A stretch of 64,000 bases of DNA from Crotalaria pallida (taxonomy: Eukaryota; Streptophyta; Magnoliopsida; Fabales; Fabaceae). The notes under the pieces are model-generated. The model did not search any database and had not been told where the DNA came from. It worked only from the letters and a program-made list of their open reading frames with translations. Shown piece by piece: positions 33,948-45,447 of the stretch; positions within the stretch are counted from its first letter, which is position 1, and the number at the start of each line of letters is the position of its first letter. The stretch spans positions 74,055,501-74,119,500 of the forward strand of contig CM075655.1 of assembly GCA_037953625.1 (NCBI GenBank). The letters run 5' to 3'. Position numbers and translations under genes: made by a program.

Positions 33948-35105
33948 CTATCCGAACGGCATCACAACATATTCATAGTGCCCGTATCGGGATCGAAATG
34001 CGGTCTTGGAGATATCCTCTTCCCTAATCCTGATCTGATGATACCCCGACCTCAGATCAATCTTGGAAAATACTGAAGCCCCACGAACTTGATCCATAAG
34101 GTCATCGATCCTTGGCAATGGATACTTGTTCTTGATTGTGACCTTATTCAACTGCCGATAATCAATGCACATCCTCATACTACCATCCTTCTTCTTGACA
34201 AACAAAACCGGAGCACCCCAATGTGACACACTTGGTCGGATCATCTGCTTCTGCAACAACTCCTCGATTTGTTTCTTCATTTCAGCCATTTCCGGTGGTG
34301 CCATTCTATAAGGAGCGATAGAAATGGGACCAGCTCCCGGAACTAAATCAATTCCGAATTTAATCTCTCTTCTTGGTGGCAAACCGGGTATCTCATCAGC
34401 GAAAACCTCCGAAAAATCTCTGACAACAGGGATCACTTCCATCCTTGGACCATTCTCCTCCACTTCAGTGTTGAGAAGGCACATGTAGCCAGAGGGTGTT
34501 GGGTTTCTATAGGTCACTATCTTCCTATCACAATCGATGATCATTTGGTTTCGACTTAACCAGTCCATCCCCAATATCACATCCAATTTTGATAAGGGTA
34601 AACAGATCAAATCTACCTTAGAGGTTTGTCCTAACACTTCTATACAACAGTTAAGACATGCTCTAGAAACAACTACAGGAGCATTAGTAGGGGTTTCTAC
34701 TTTCAAAGTGTAAGATAATTCAGACATGGGTAAACTCAAACGTTCTACACATTCATATGAAACAAATGAATGCGTTGCACCAGAATCAAACAACACATTG
34801 CAAAACTGACCATTCAACAAGTAATTACCTTGAACCAGATCAGAAGATCGACTTGCCTCCACACCACTAAGTGTGAAAACCCTTCCTTGAACCATAGGCC
34901 TATCAGCAGTTCCTCTTGAATTGGCTTTAGCCGGCTCCTTGCAGTCCTTCGCAAAGTGTCCCGGCTTCCCACAGTTGAAACAAATACTTGTTCCCCAACA
35001 AAAATGCCCATAATGATGGCGCCTACACTTGTCACAGAATGGAGTCTTGCTCCGAAAGTTCCTTCCATCATTACCTCCAGCCTTTCCTTTGCCTTTCCTC
35101 GGCAA
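33948..35105 (-). pseudogene. pol: C: zinc knuckle, protease and N-terminal RT
   Basis: 385 open codons: CCHC at residues 42-55, protease DSGATHSF from 107, VILGMDWL, then RT fingers to YVVMPFG. Here protease and RT are joined, since the stop seen in A at 8277 is a glutamate in C. It starts after a 1-bp deletion near 35094-35098 and ends at TAG 33948-33950. Confidence 0.87.
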
Positions 35106-35749
35106 TCATACGGACCCTTGCCTCGGTTGTTGAAACCCTTACGCCTCTGAGGTCCATAATTCTGGTTATCTTTTCTCTCTGTTGCTTGCAACCCTTCAGC
35201 TTTCTTGTCATCCTCATACATTCTACACATGTCCACAAGTGCTGGGAAGCTTTGAATCCGTTGATAGCTGAAATTAGACTTCAGCTTGGGTCTTAAACCT
35301 CCTTCAAACTTGATACACTTGCTCCTTTCATCAGGGTTGTTCTGGTAGTATGGAGAGTACTTCATCAACTCCTCAAACTCGGCCGTGTACTCACCCACAC
35401 TCATGTCTCCTTGCTTCAGTTGCAAGAATTCCACCTCCTTCTTTCTCCTCAAGTCCTCAGGGAAGTATTTATTGAGAAACTTCTCCATAAACACGCCCCA
35501 ATTCACATCTCTTCCTTCATAGTGTAGGAGCTGAACCGTGTGATTCCACCAGTTCTCAGCTTCATCCTCTAGCATGTAGGTTGCATATGCTACTTTCTGA
35601 GCTTCCGTGCAATCCAAGGTTCTCAGAATCTTGTCCATGGTATGAATCCACTTATTGGCCTCCTCGGGTTTAAATCCTCCTTCAAACTTGGGTGGATTAC
35701 AACTCCCAAAATCAGCCAGACTCTTTGCCTCGGTATTACCCACATGCAC
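35099..35749 (-). pseudogene. gag: C: gag (capsid part)
   Basis: An open frame with FEGGFKPEEANKWIH, YMLEDEAENWWNHT and YFPEDLRRKKEVEFLQL, a typical plant gypsy capsid (retrotransposon gag). The open frame formally runs on to 34814, but beyond about 35098 it is off the native frame because of a 1-bp deletion. Confidence 0.85.
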
Positions 35750-35868
35750 TGGTGAGGTGGATTAACAAGTTGAGGTGGTTGCTGAGATTGCTGTTGTTGC
35801 ATGAATTCCAACACCGCGGTTATCCTTTCTAACATCGCGTTGGTGTGATTTTGGTTTCTAGTTGCCAT
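35740..35868 (-). pseudogene. gag: C: gag start
   Basis: ATG at 35866-35868 opens MATRNQNHTNAMLERI followed by a Q/P-rich stretch. A 1-bp deletion near 35744 relative to A shifts the frame into the capsid part. The uninterrupted caccgcggttatcc at about 35811 is the empty version of B's insertion site in A. Confidence 0.85.
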
Positions 35869-36100
35869 AATAGACCTGTGCTATGGGCTTATGGTCACAT
35901 ATGTTGAACTAAAGAAACATTCATCACACCACCTATACTAAGGCGATAACCATAACTTCAAACAATGCATTCAATTATATCTAATGCTCAAAACAAGCAA
36001 GATACTAGCATTCAAAATAATAAATATGCCCTGTGGAAACCTGCTTGGTGTTGATGGCTACCTTTCTGGAACTACTTCACTACTACAGGATCTGACTTTT

Positions 36101-36112
36101 GCTCTGATGCCA
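36101..36112 (-). other. Primer-binding site of C, one-base variant
   Basis: Minus strand TGGCATCAGAGC, one base off the tRNA-iMet site TGGTATCAGAGC seen in A, five bases from the LTR. Confidence 0.8.
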
Positions 36113-38025
36113 CTCAGTGTGACACCCTCTTCTTAACCCAAGTAAATATTACAGTAATTATGTATTACTCGAAAAGATATATGGACTTGTTATTATATAG
36201 ACATTGTAGAAATAAAGATTTCTATTTCAAGGCGGGTGCACAAACCAAAACATGGAATTCTTGGAGAATATAATTTATGTCGTTCTAAACATTTTATTGG
36301 ATTTGGCATTTGCTAAGATAGAAAACCTTTTCATAATCCAGATAGCATCGGTGCTTTTGAAAAACGTATTGACATAGTAAAATTTAGCGATGCATATCTA
36401 TTCTTTTCTTTCGCGGAACTGATACCATTTAAAGAACATAACCGAATCCGTTAATTAATCTTTATCAGAGTGAGCGGAAATGGTAGGACTATGCACAGTT
36501 GTAATATGAACATAAGTTATATATATATAAGTCATGGAATACATAGTCCCAGTAGTCATCTCTCCAAGGTTCCCATACAAGTCCATAAAAGATCTATATC
36601 AAAATAAAACCATAACCCTAGAGTTCTCAAAAGTATATCTACAATATATACATCACAAAAATATGAAACTCTAGAAGTGGTCACATAGATCTGGCAGCAG
36701 TAGTAGTAGTAGTAGTGATAGTAGTAGCAGTCTCCAGGTAGCAGAAAGAAACATCATCGTCAACAGCAGCAGCAGAAGAATCTCCTCCACAACATCCCCA
36801 CATCGGATCCCCTGATCCTCATCATGTACCATATGCACACACCTAGGGATCATCGTCCCTCCACTGACTCCCGGTAGAATGAACGACAGGCTCGCCTCCG
36901 CTCTCGTCCTCCACAGGATCCTCCTCGATCTCATCCAATGGAGAGGGTACCCTACCACTAGGTACAGGGTCATGAGATGGTGTGACCCTAACTGGGCTCC
37001 TCGGATCAGAAGGGGGAGTCTCCTCGCGGACGACTCTAGAAGAAAAAGGGTGTGAGCGGGTAGGTCGAAAACGAAAGCTGTGATATGAGCGAGCTGGTCG
37101 TGTGGGAGGTGGTCCATGATATGTGTAAAAAAGGTGGTACGTGCATAGTGTAAATGATGGGAATCCTAAACCTACAAGGACGGAATCGAATCAGCGGGTT
37201 CGGGTGGTAGAAGGTAACCTCTACCTCCCCCTCGAACACCGTGCGATGGTCCTCGTAGATCTATATGCCACTAGGAAGTGGCCGGATCTCGATGCAAGCG
37301 ATGTAACGTGACATCACCTACAAGGGAATAGGGGTAAGCAATTCTATACACATAGTCAATAGAGTATAAATATGTGAACAGTGTGAATGTATAGCCATGT
37401 AACAACAAATAACAATCACATTTAGCATTTAGCAGTTATTGAATGCAAGTAGGATGCTCATACTTATTTCATTTTTCAGAATTATTTTAGATGAGTGGCA
37501 TGATGTATGAACCTAGCTCTCAAACCTATCTCCATCATTCTATAACACTCTCTGACGTCCATCCTTTACTCCGTCCAGCACTCAACAGTGCGTTGTACTC
37601 CTAGGTGTACAACATTCGTACATTCACCAAGAATGTACACGACAAGCTTGGAATACGTGCCACCCGAGCAACGTTCCGTCATCCAAACGGTATAACCATA
37701 TCAGCATCTCACTATGCCGACCACGTCGTCAACCATAACGTGTCATCAAGCGAGCCGTCATTTGGCACTCCCAGAGGCCCTCCTCATGTTTTCAAAACAT
37801 GATAAACGATCTATCATCCAAACTCCAGAATGAATACATTATTTTTAAACTTAAAGGAAATTTGTTAATATATATAACGTGCCACCCGAGCAACGTCTCG
37901 TCATCCAAACGGTATAATTATATTAATCAATTTCTTTTAAGTCCAGATCCCTTGGATTAATGTTATTTAATCATTAACCAAATGACTCAGAATTAAAAAT
38001 GATATTTTTAACATTCTGGGTAAAC

Positions 38026-38350
38026 TACTCGAGTGTCCTTCAGAATACTCGAGTGTTCTTCAATTATTTCCAGATTACTCGAGTAATTCTCAATAACTCG
38101 AGTTGTTCATGTCTTTCTAAGGATTTGGGTTTCAGATTCATAAAAATACTCGAGTAATTCATGAGTACTCGAGTGTTCTTCATCAATTCCAGAACACTCG
38201 AATGACTCCTGCATTACTCGAGTGGTTTACCTTAACATATCCCCATGATTCAGTTAATACTCGAGTTCTGAGCCTGGTACTCGAGTGTTCTTACACAAAA
38301 TACACTGTTTTACCAAATTTTCACTCGAGTATCAAGCCAAGTACTCGAGT
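38026..38350. repeat. Cluster of ACTCGAGT palindromes in the C LTR
   Basis: Eleven exact CTCGAG hexamers in 325 bp plus one CTCGAA variant, colinear with the cluster in A. Confidence 0.85.
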
Positions 38351-39248
38351 CTTTTCTTACAGAACAGACTGAAAACTTGGTTTTAACATACCATTTTCAA
38401 TTCTAACCATTTCTAGTCCAATCCATTGATCAACAGAGTTCATATAACACATATTGAACATGCTCAAACACTTACAAGTCATCAATCAACAGATTTGACA
38501 GAGAATCAAATGATAATGCACAAAACATGAATTTTCACAACTTAATATGCCAAATTGCAATATACTCAATAAACTTGTAATTTTAAGTTCAATTCAGCTT
38601 GCATGCAACATATGGGACTTGCTCAACACAGTTTTAGAGCACAAGTTGGTCTCCAAACCAATTTCCCTATTCAATCTAAGCCCTTAGAGCCTCTTAGTGG
38701 CTCTCTAATTAAATTCATGCAATTTAAACTCTACCTAGTGAATAGATAGCTTTCCCCTTACCTCACTGACGTGAATCAACAAGAGAATTTGCAAGAAGAA
38801 ACTCCACAGCACCAAAACCTCTTCAAGCATCACATGCAGGACAGTTTTGAGTGGAGGTCCAAAATGGAATTGGTTGACATAGAAAACATATATAGAAATT
38901 GGGGAAATTAGAATTTCTAAACTCTATGCAACACGTTCTAACTATAGAAATCAAATTGAGACTCAAAGAACTCGTGAGCTTACCAAAAATCGAATCCAAA
39001 GTGAGCTCCAGGAAAAGGGTTGACAGCAATGAGCTTCACTTTCAAGCTTCGATTCTTCCTTCACACTCACTCCCAGCTCACGAATTTGGTGTCTATACAA
39101 AGCTCGAGATGTGAGCTTTGTATTAGTGTATGGTTTGTTACTCAAATCAACACACAGAGAGAGAATCGAATGCCCAAACTCAGGAACCCTAACTTGAACA
39201 ACAAGCTCGAATTTGACCAAATGCTTCAACCATTCGAGCTTGATTGGC

Positions 39249-39255
39249 TTATATA
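39249..39255 (-). promoter_or_regulatory. Candidate TATA box, C right (5') LTR
   Basis: Minus strand TATATAAGCC about 425 nt inside the LTR. About 3.1 kb of LTR lie downstream of it. Confidence 0.5.
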
Positions 39256-39677
39256 GGCTGATTGGAAGCCCATGCAGATCGACACGACAACGGGAGACGT
39301 CGTTGAGAGGTGTTTTCGTGGCAAAGAGAGGGAATCGGTGGTGGTGACTCACTAAACGCACTAACTCGTGCAACTCTGACCAGAATACTCTAGTAGTCAA
39401 GATAATACTCGAGTATTTTGCCCAGTTTTTGAATAATAATAATTTTATTTACTTTCCCTCCAAACCTTTCCTATAATTACTTCTAGGTCCCAACCCAGGG
39501 ACTAATATGCAAAATATTTATTTTATGCATGATTATACTCATTAAATAAGTGCACACACATTCCTTAAATACATAACACAGAATTTTAACCAAGGATTAA
39601 AATAGAAATAATTAATTATAATAAATTTTATAATTAACATTTCATTAATCGGGGATTAAAATTTTTGGGGTGTTACA

Positions 39678-39815
39678 CCTGACACCCACAGTGACTCCTG
39701 GATTCACCAGCGCAAAGATTGAGGCTTGAATTGGAGGAGTCGCCTTTGTCGCAGCAGCCCCGGTGAATACCTTCTGGATGCTGCTATTTCCATTTCCTTC
39801 GCTACTGGAAGCCAT
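39678..39815 (-). pseudogene. gag: Start of gag of element D, cut off by C
   Basis: The minus-strand ATG at 39813-39815 opens a frame of 46 codons without a stop (MASSSEGNGNSS...), running straight into C. It lies just after D's primer site, where a gag start is expected. The product is too short to place in a family. Confidence 0.55.
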
Positions 39816-39820
39816 AACTT

Positions 39821-39837
39821 CCCCAGCGGAGTCGCCA
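39821..39837 (-). other. Primer-binding site of element D
   Basis: Minus strand TGGCGACTCCGCTGGGG, three bases from the LTR. This type is known from Tat/Ogre elements and differs from the tRNA-Met type of A, B, C and I. Confidence 0.8.
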
Positions 39838-39840
39838 AAT

Positions 39841-40770
39841 TGTTTCGGATCTTTTTATTGCAAAAGATATAATTATACAGAAATTAATGGGTTCGTAAGC
39901 TTGATGAAATTATGGCCTCGAAGGCGTACGAGTACTACAGGTATTACAAGTAAAGGGACATCACTACTTGCTATTTAACTACGGTAGGATGCGCTCTTGA
40001 TAGTAGAGACGCCTTTTGGAGCAGAAATCGGGGCTGTTGATTATGGAGGCGCGGTAACGGTGGTGCGCCACATCACCAGTGCAGTAGTTGCAGTGGTGGA
40101 GTTTCTTTGTGATGGTGATGAGAGGGGGAGGGTGAGCGCTTTTGCTTCTCACTTCACTCTTTCACGTTTCTCACTCTTGTTTCTCTTCATTGTTCCTTCT
40201 CTGAAACTTAGAGAATAGAACCATGTGTTTTTGTGTATTGTTTCAGTGTGTCGCCGTTGCATTTCTTGCTGTTTCTTCGATTGATGGTGGCACCTTTATA
40301 TAATGCTCCTTTTATCCACTGGTCATTGCCTTTTTCCTTTTATCTGTTGGTCCACGCAGCTTTTCCTTCTTTGTTGCTGCCTCCCTCCTTCTTTATCAGG
40401 TGCCAGTTTTTCCTTTTGCCATTTCAAGCTTTCCATTAATGGCTGGGAAAAGAAGGCATTCAAGGCATGCCATTTCTGTCTCTCTCTCTTGGGAAGGGTC
40501 TAGGTGAGGTGAGCAAAGATTCCCTTCTAGCTTCCTGTGCAAGCTGCACGTGTCATGTGGAGTTGGGTGCCCCTTTGTCTGCTTGTGTGCTCTCTGAGAG
40601 TGGGGTGCGCCTTCGTGTGCGAATGTATACCCCAGGTACGCCCTTTTCCGTCGCTACTTTCTGTTCGTAGTTCTTTGATTCAGCACGTGTTTTTGGCATG
40701 CTTAATGGATTTGGGCCTGGCTGTATTTTTGGGCTTCATTATTGGGTCGTCATATTTTTGGGTATCAACA
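39841..40770 (-). repeat. Right (5') LTR of element D, 930 bp
   Basis: Begins TGTTTCGGATC and ends GGGTATCAACA. The last 310 bp match 27875-28184. It abuts LINE sequence at 40771; CCTTT is the expected target duplication, with its partner off-window. Confidence 0.87.
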
Positions 40771-41139
40771 CCTTTCAAAACATTCCAAAGCTTCTTCCTA
40801 TGCTCATAATCATTTGATGCATAAATAAAAGTAGCATAAAAAACAACATCAGTATGCTTGACCTTCACATAACAGAGAATATATTGATCAGACCTACTAA
40901 TAATATCAACATCGAACATATCCAATCTCCAAATAAGCCATATACTCCCAAATGGAGTTAAATCATGATTGGAAAAAGAACCCCAACCAGATGCAATCTT
41001 ATTCTGAACAGTACTAAAAGAGGATGCACGTAATTTATTCTCCAAAATACCTAACAAACCTACATTATATTTATTGTAAAAATCTACAACTACATTTTGT
41101 TTTAGAGGGCGATTCAGCCCTCTAATATTCCATGCAGCT
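40771..41139 (-). pseudogene. LINE ORF2, endonuclease start, truncated by D
   Basis: The frame includes AAWNIRGLNRPLKQ at its start and GLLGILENK further on, typical of the AP-like endonuclease of plant L1 elements, then FYATFIYASND. It is open to the D junction after about 120 codons. It begins in a frame overlapping the end of ORF1. The RT domain is not in the window. Confidence 0.75.
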
Positions 41140-41142
41140 ATT

Positions 41143-42667
41143 CTATTCGTTAGAGCCTTGCCTAGAGGTTTTCCCCTTATGCAAAACTACAGCTTTAGAT
41201 TTACCTCTACTCCTTGATCTGACAGGTGTCCATCCTTCATCAGTATCCACTCCTCCCTCGGAATTTTCATGAACCTTCCCAGGTACAGTCTCAGAAATTG
41301 GCTCAGCCTCCACCACTGCCTCAGGAGTAGGTTCACAAAGGTCTTTAATAGCTTCAGTTGCTGACTCTATATTATCTTCTGGAATTATACCCTCCTTCAA
41401 GCTTTCCTTGAGCTTCAATTTATTAACTAGCTCATCCACATCCTTCTATGTAGGTTTGTTTTTAACCACCCATTGCTGCTTCACACCTTTCCGACACATT
41501 GTTGCACAACGACCATATGTAGAAAATTTAGTGCACAGTGTCGGCTACCATTCATAGACCACTCTTTGGCTAATTAGGTTACACCTCTCATTCTCAAAAT
41601 AAACTTCATCAGGAAGGATAGCAGGATTTACCTCTATTATTACTCTTGCATAATTGATGCGGTTCCTCTCCTGGGTAACCTGATCCACCATAATTGGAGT
41701 TCCAACAAGACTTGCAATCTTGCTCAATGCTGCAGCACCCCAGTACTTTCAATTCAGGTCCGAAAATTGGATCCAAATAGGCACACGATCAATAAAAGTC
41801 CTAGCAGTAGGTCTCCCAGTCCAAGGAGCCAGGATCATCGGCTTCTTATCAAAGTGAAAGACACCAATCTCTAAAACTGCATTCCTGGCTTCAATTGTAT
41901 TGAATCTAACAATAAAAGTCCCATCATTATTCATCAGGATTTTATCAATACCATGGTGACCCCAAACCTTCTTGATGTAACCATTAAGCACTGGGAAAGG
42001 TGGCTGTGACCCCAAAACGTAACATACCAAAGCATTCTGCCAATACTGCACCTCATTGACAACATCACTGTCTTCAATCTTCCCTACATCAATTCCTTCT
42101 TTCACCTCTGGCTGATGATATGCAAGTTTTTCCCCAACATTACGAAGCTTCTTAATATCAAAATTATCCCATACAAATGGCACCCTTGCATCATCAATCT
42201 TTGCATTAGTTCCTTTACAGTTGCTCCCAGCTGCACCATGATCCAAGTTATGTGCACCAGCCTGCAACCCAGGATTGCTAGCTGCACCAGGCTGTGCACC
42301 AGTCACGCCAATCCCATGTGCCACATCAGCCACCAGCGCACCATCAGCGCCCACCACAGAATCGCGCACCGGACCACGCGCCGCACCAGAACCAGGCGCT
42401 AGATCGCGCGCCACACCAGAGAGACCGCGCAGCAGATCCATCATGCTCCCCCGCAGATCGCACCACACCAGACAGATTGCGCGTAGCACCAGAATCCTCC
42501 CCCGCAGATAGCACCACACCAGGTTTCTGTGCGCCCAATTGCGGCACAGCACCAGGGATTTGCGCACCAATTTGCACCGCTGCACCAGATTGTGGCCGGT
42601 CTGCTTGGTTCAGCCACCGGCGGCACACCCTTACTATACCCACCAATTTGCCTCGGATCTCCTCCAA
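41143..42667 (-). pseudogene. LINE ORF1 (DUF4283-type nucleic-acid-binding protein), three stops
   Basis: The central part has the DUF4283 pattern (VPFVWDNFDIKKL, CYVLGSQPPF, VWGHHGIDKI, FVRFNTIEARNAVL, PMILAPWTG). It is followed by a degraded zinc knuckle (LCTKF...GRCATMC) and an acidic tail ending SRSRGKSKAV. Stops fall at 41749-41751 (after QFSDLN; TGA), about 41542-41544 (after VVYEW; TAG) and about 41446-41448 (before KDVDELVN; TAG). The N-terminal part (42344-42667) is repetitive, Gly/Ala-rich, and appears frame-shifted against the rest near 42400-42590. ORF1 proteins of L1 elements bind the element RNA. Confidence 0.75.
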
Positions 42668-42700
42668 GGTTTGAATAGTAATATAGCATTGGAAAAGTAA

Positions 42701-43807
42701 ACAATAAATTTTATTAATTCATTAATCATCTTAACTTCCAACAAAACTTTACTTTTTAAAATATGGTTAACCTATGTATCTGATGCATAGCTTAGAAAGG
42801 CCCTAAAGGTATAAACATTTGATATACCTTTTCAAAACAATTTTTTAATTATTATTGAAATTTTAAAAAGTAATGAAAAAATAAAAGATATTTATGAAAA
42901 AAATAATTCCATTTAAAAAAATGAGACGTGTATTGTAAAGAAAAAAATCTTTAAAAAGGGTTAATATATAACAGTAGGAGTATCAATTAGATGGGACCCT
43001 TTAGGTGATCCTGTATCTGTTGGTAGTTGGATTTCAAATCAACGTGCATAATAGATTAATATAAATTCTAGATTAAACCAAGAAAGAAAGTAACCATTAA
43101 TACGTTTTATGCAACTTGTTTGACAAAGTTTAACTTTTCAATCAACCGTGAAAATTCCACATACCAAATTAAAAATGGATGCATTTTTGGGCGGAAATAA
43201 GGAAAACACTTTTGTTATAAATTGGTAATAATCTATATAGCTATTTAGAAACTCAAAAAAAAGAAAATTGTCTTTTGTACATGTAGAATTAAAAGTTGCT
43301 ACCATGGGTTGAAATTTGGCACCTTCTCTCTTCGGAATCTTACAGAAGCTTTTTCGAAACAAGTGCAATGTACTTGTGTTAGCACCATATTAAAAGAGAT
43401 AAATATGGCTTCACTGGTAAAACGTTTGTATAATTTTATTTCTTACCTTTTAACTGGACCCACTTCATATATACGTTCCTGCCTAATCTTGTGTTTTTTA
43501 ATCTGGTAACTTTTGTGAAATATTTTGTTAGTGTGGTCTTTCACGTCTACCACGCCTCGTAGATGGAGTATTGAAAATTAATTTGTTGTATGTAATTAGT
43601 TATCATATATTCAAATGCTCCAACTTTTGCATTTCAAATATCTTTAGGATGTTAATATTTACTGGAAAACAAGGAAAAAAAAGAGGGTTAATTTTTGCTT
43701 TTTTGATCTTTCAATTAATTTTTTATAAAACTATAAAAATAAAACAGTTAAAGTATAGTGAAAATATTGGAAGTTGTAAAAATAGAGAAAATGATTAAAA
43801 ATGCAAT
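42701..43807. other. AT-rich intergenic stretch, no feature recognised
   Basis: Short ORFs only (for example 43138-43368 minus), none with recognisable content or support. Confidence 0.6.
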
Positions 43808-44320
43808 GGAAATGGCAAACGATGGATATATACAAGTAAAAAATCGTCATAGTTTGTGAAATTTTTTTTTTACTTCCATTTGTGATCCACTTTTAACTTT
43901 TTTATTCTGGTCATGTATGTCATATCTCCTCCTTTTTTTGATATTATCTTGTGAGATACTCCATCCAGTCCTATTTGTTTTTACTATTTCGAACAAAACG
44001 CATCATTTGAGAAATTCAATCATTACTTAGATTTCAAATACATTGATTATGTTCTTTCTCACTATACTTTTTCTCTTTCTATAATCATTAATTATTTTCC
44101 ACTACTTACATAATCCAAGACTTATTAAAAAGGGACAAACATGGAAAATAATATTTATTACACTCTTGAAATTTTCAATAGGACACATAAAAAGAAATAA
44201 AAAATCTCTCCAAAAACGGACAAATAATAAGGAACGGATGAAGTATTTGGAAAAGTATACCAATTCCATTATTTTTATTGTTCTTAAGAAATCTAACCAT
44301 TTTTTTGTTGTGGTTAAAAA
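43808..44320 (+). repeat. Direct duplication, copy 1
   Basis: From ggaaatggcaaacgatgg to gtggttaaa. Matches 44880-45447 at about 80%. Contains MITE 43957-44245 at the same relative place as the MITE in copy 2. Confidence 0.7.
43957..44245. mobile_element. Stowaway-like MITE 1
   Basis: Ends TACTCCATCCAGTCC and GGAACGGATGAAGTA are imperfect inverted repeats flanked by TA. 289 bp, no coding capacity. This matches the Tc1/mariner-derived Stowaway pattern (CTCCCTCCGTCC type ends). Confidence 0.7.
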
Positions 44321-44364
44321 TCTACAAAAAAAAAAGTATTATAAATAGGATCACATAGAATAAT

Positions 44365-44650
44365 TAGTCCATCCGGTCTTAATTATAAGCAAAAATAACT
44401 AATTTCGTAGGTATTAAGGAAAGTTAGTTGAGTGTACTTAACTTTCTCAAATTCATAAAAAATTAGACTACTTTAGTAAACTTACATTGAGAATGAAACA
44501 AGAATTAAATTATTCAACCACTCTATAGATATATTTTAGGAATGATTGTATTAGGAATAGAAATTTAGTTAAATTTTGTTTATACTTAAGACCATTAGTG
44601 GAATTTTTTTTTTTTTTTTTTTTTGCTTATAATCGAGATCGGAGTGAGTA
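44365..44650. mobile_element. Stowaway-like MITE 3
   Basis: TAGTCCATCCGGTC...AATTATAAGCAAAAA at the left pairs with tttttGCTTATAATCGAGATC...GAGTGAGTA at the right. 286 bp; contains a poly-T run near 44608-44624. Lies between the two duplication copies. Confidence 0.75.
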
Positions 44651-44879
44651 CAACCCAAAAGAGTATTATAAAACTCCTTTATTTTTCTGAAAATTATGGT
44701 TTAGTGATGCAACTCATTTTTTTTATCTTGGTTATTATTTTACATGTCTATTTTATTGTTACCAAACAATTGCCATTGCTAATGCTTACTGTATTTTACA
44801 ATTAGAAATATATATACATTATCAAACATGTGGTTTGGTAATTATTTGTCAGAAAGCAATATTAAAGCCTTTCTCTACC

Positions 44880-45447
44880 GGAAATGCCAAATGATGGATA
44901 TCTACAAGTAAAAAATCGTCATAGGATGTGACATATTTTCTTAGCTTCTTCTATTTGTCATACACTTTTAACCTTTTTATTCTGGTCATATATGTCATAT
45001 CACCTTCTTCTTTTGATATTATCTTGTTGTTCTTTGTGTTAAACATTGATATTAACTTTTAGTTTTTTAAGAATTTCATTAATAATTGTGAGATACTTCA
45101 TCCTATCTGTTCTATTTCAAAAAACAAATACACCCTTAAGAAATCCAATCATTACTTAGATTTTCAATACATTAATTATGTTTTTTCCACTATATCCTTT
45201 CTCATTATTAATCATTAATTTTTCCGTACTACTTACGTAACCCAAGACTTATTGAATAGGGGCAAGTATGGAAATAACATTTATTACACTCTTGAAATTC
45301 TCAATAGCTCAGATAAAAAAACAAAAAAAAACTCTCCAAAAACGGACAGATAATAAAGAACGGATGGAGTATTTGGAAGAGTATACCAATCCCATTATTT
45401 TTATTGTTCTTAAGAAATCTAACCATTTTTTTTGTCTTGTGGTTAAA
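44880..45447 (+). repeat. Direct duplication, copy 2
   Basis: Partner of 43808-44320; has an extra segment of about 65-70 bp near 45025-45090 between attatcttgt and gagata. Ends exactly where LTR H1 begins. Confidence 0.7.
45094..45371. mobile_element. Stowaway-like MITE 2
   Basis: TACTTCATCC at the left and GAACGGATGGAGTA at the right as imperfect inverted ends with TA; 278 bp; homologous to MITE 1. Confidence 0.7.

Larger units (their letters stand above)
30445..39677 (-). mobile_element. Chromovirus C, same family as A, left LTR truncated
   Basis: The right LTR 36118-39677 is whole. The left LTR keeps only its last about 1047 bp. The interior has the same order as A and about 95% identity by eye. 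It inserted into gag of D at 39677/39678; the left target duplication was lost with the LTR end. Coding frames are broken throughout. Confidence 0.88.
36118..39677 (-). repeat. Right (5') LTR of C, 3560 bp
   Basis: TGTGACACC...GTGTTACA. Most of it is near-identical to the A LTRs, but about 38764-39340, which spans the promoter, is only about 70% similar while the flanks stay above 90%. It carries the CTCGAG cluster. Confidence 0.92.
27875..40770 (-). mobile_element. Gypsy element D (Tat/Ogre-like), eroded host of C, F and E
   Basis: The left LTR piece 27875-28184 equals the last 310 bp of the right LTR 39841-40770 without gaps and with about 6 mismatches (about 2%). The primer site beside the right LTR reads TGGCGACTCCGCTGGGG, the type seen in Tat/Ogre elements (tRNA-Arg, from general knowledge). 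What survives of the interior is a 3' part (28185-28915) and a gag start (39678-39815). All other pol sequence is gone. D interrupts LINE G at 40770/40771. Confidence 0.75.
40771..42700 (-). mobile_element. L1-type LINE G, 5' part, interrupted by D
   Basis: ORF1 and the first part of ORF2 in minus orientation, cut at 40770 by D. The remainder of ORF2 (RT) would lie left of the window. The right (5') boundary is approximate: coding-like, GC-richer text fades at about 42670-42705. Confidence 0.75.

Noticed and set aside
42115..42674. Plus-strand ORFs over the LINE
   Set aside because: Shadows of the minus-strand ORF1 with its GC-rich repeats.
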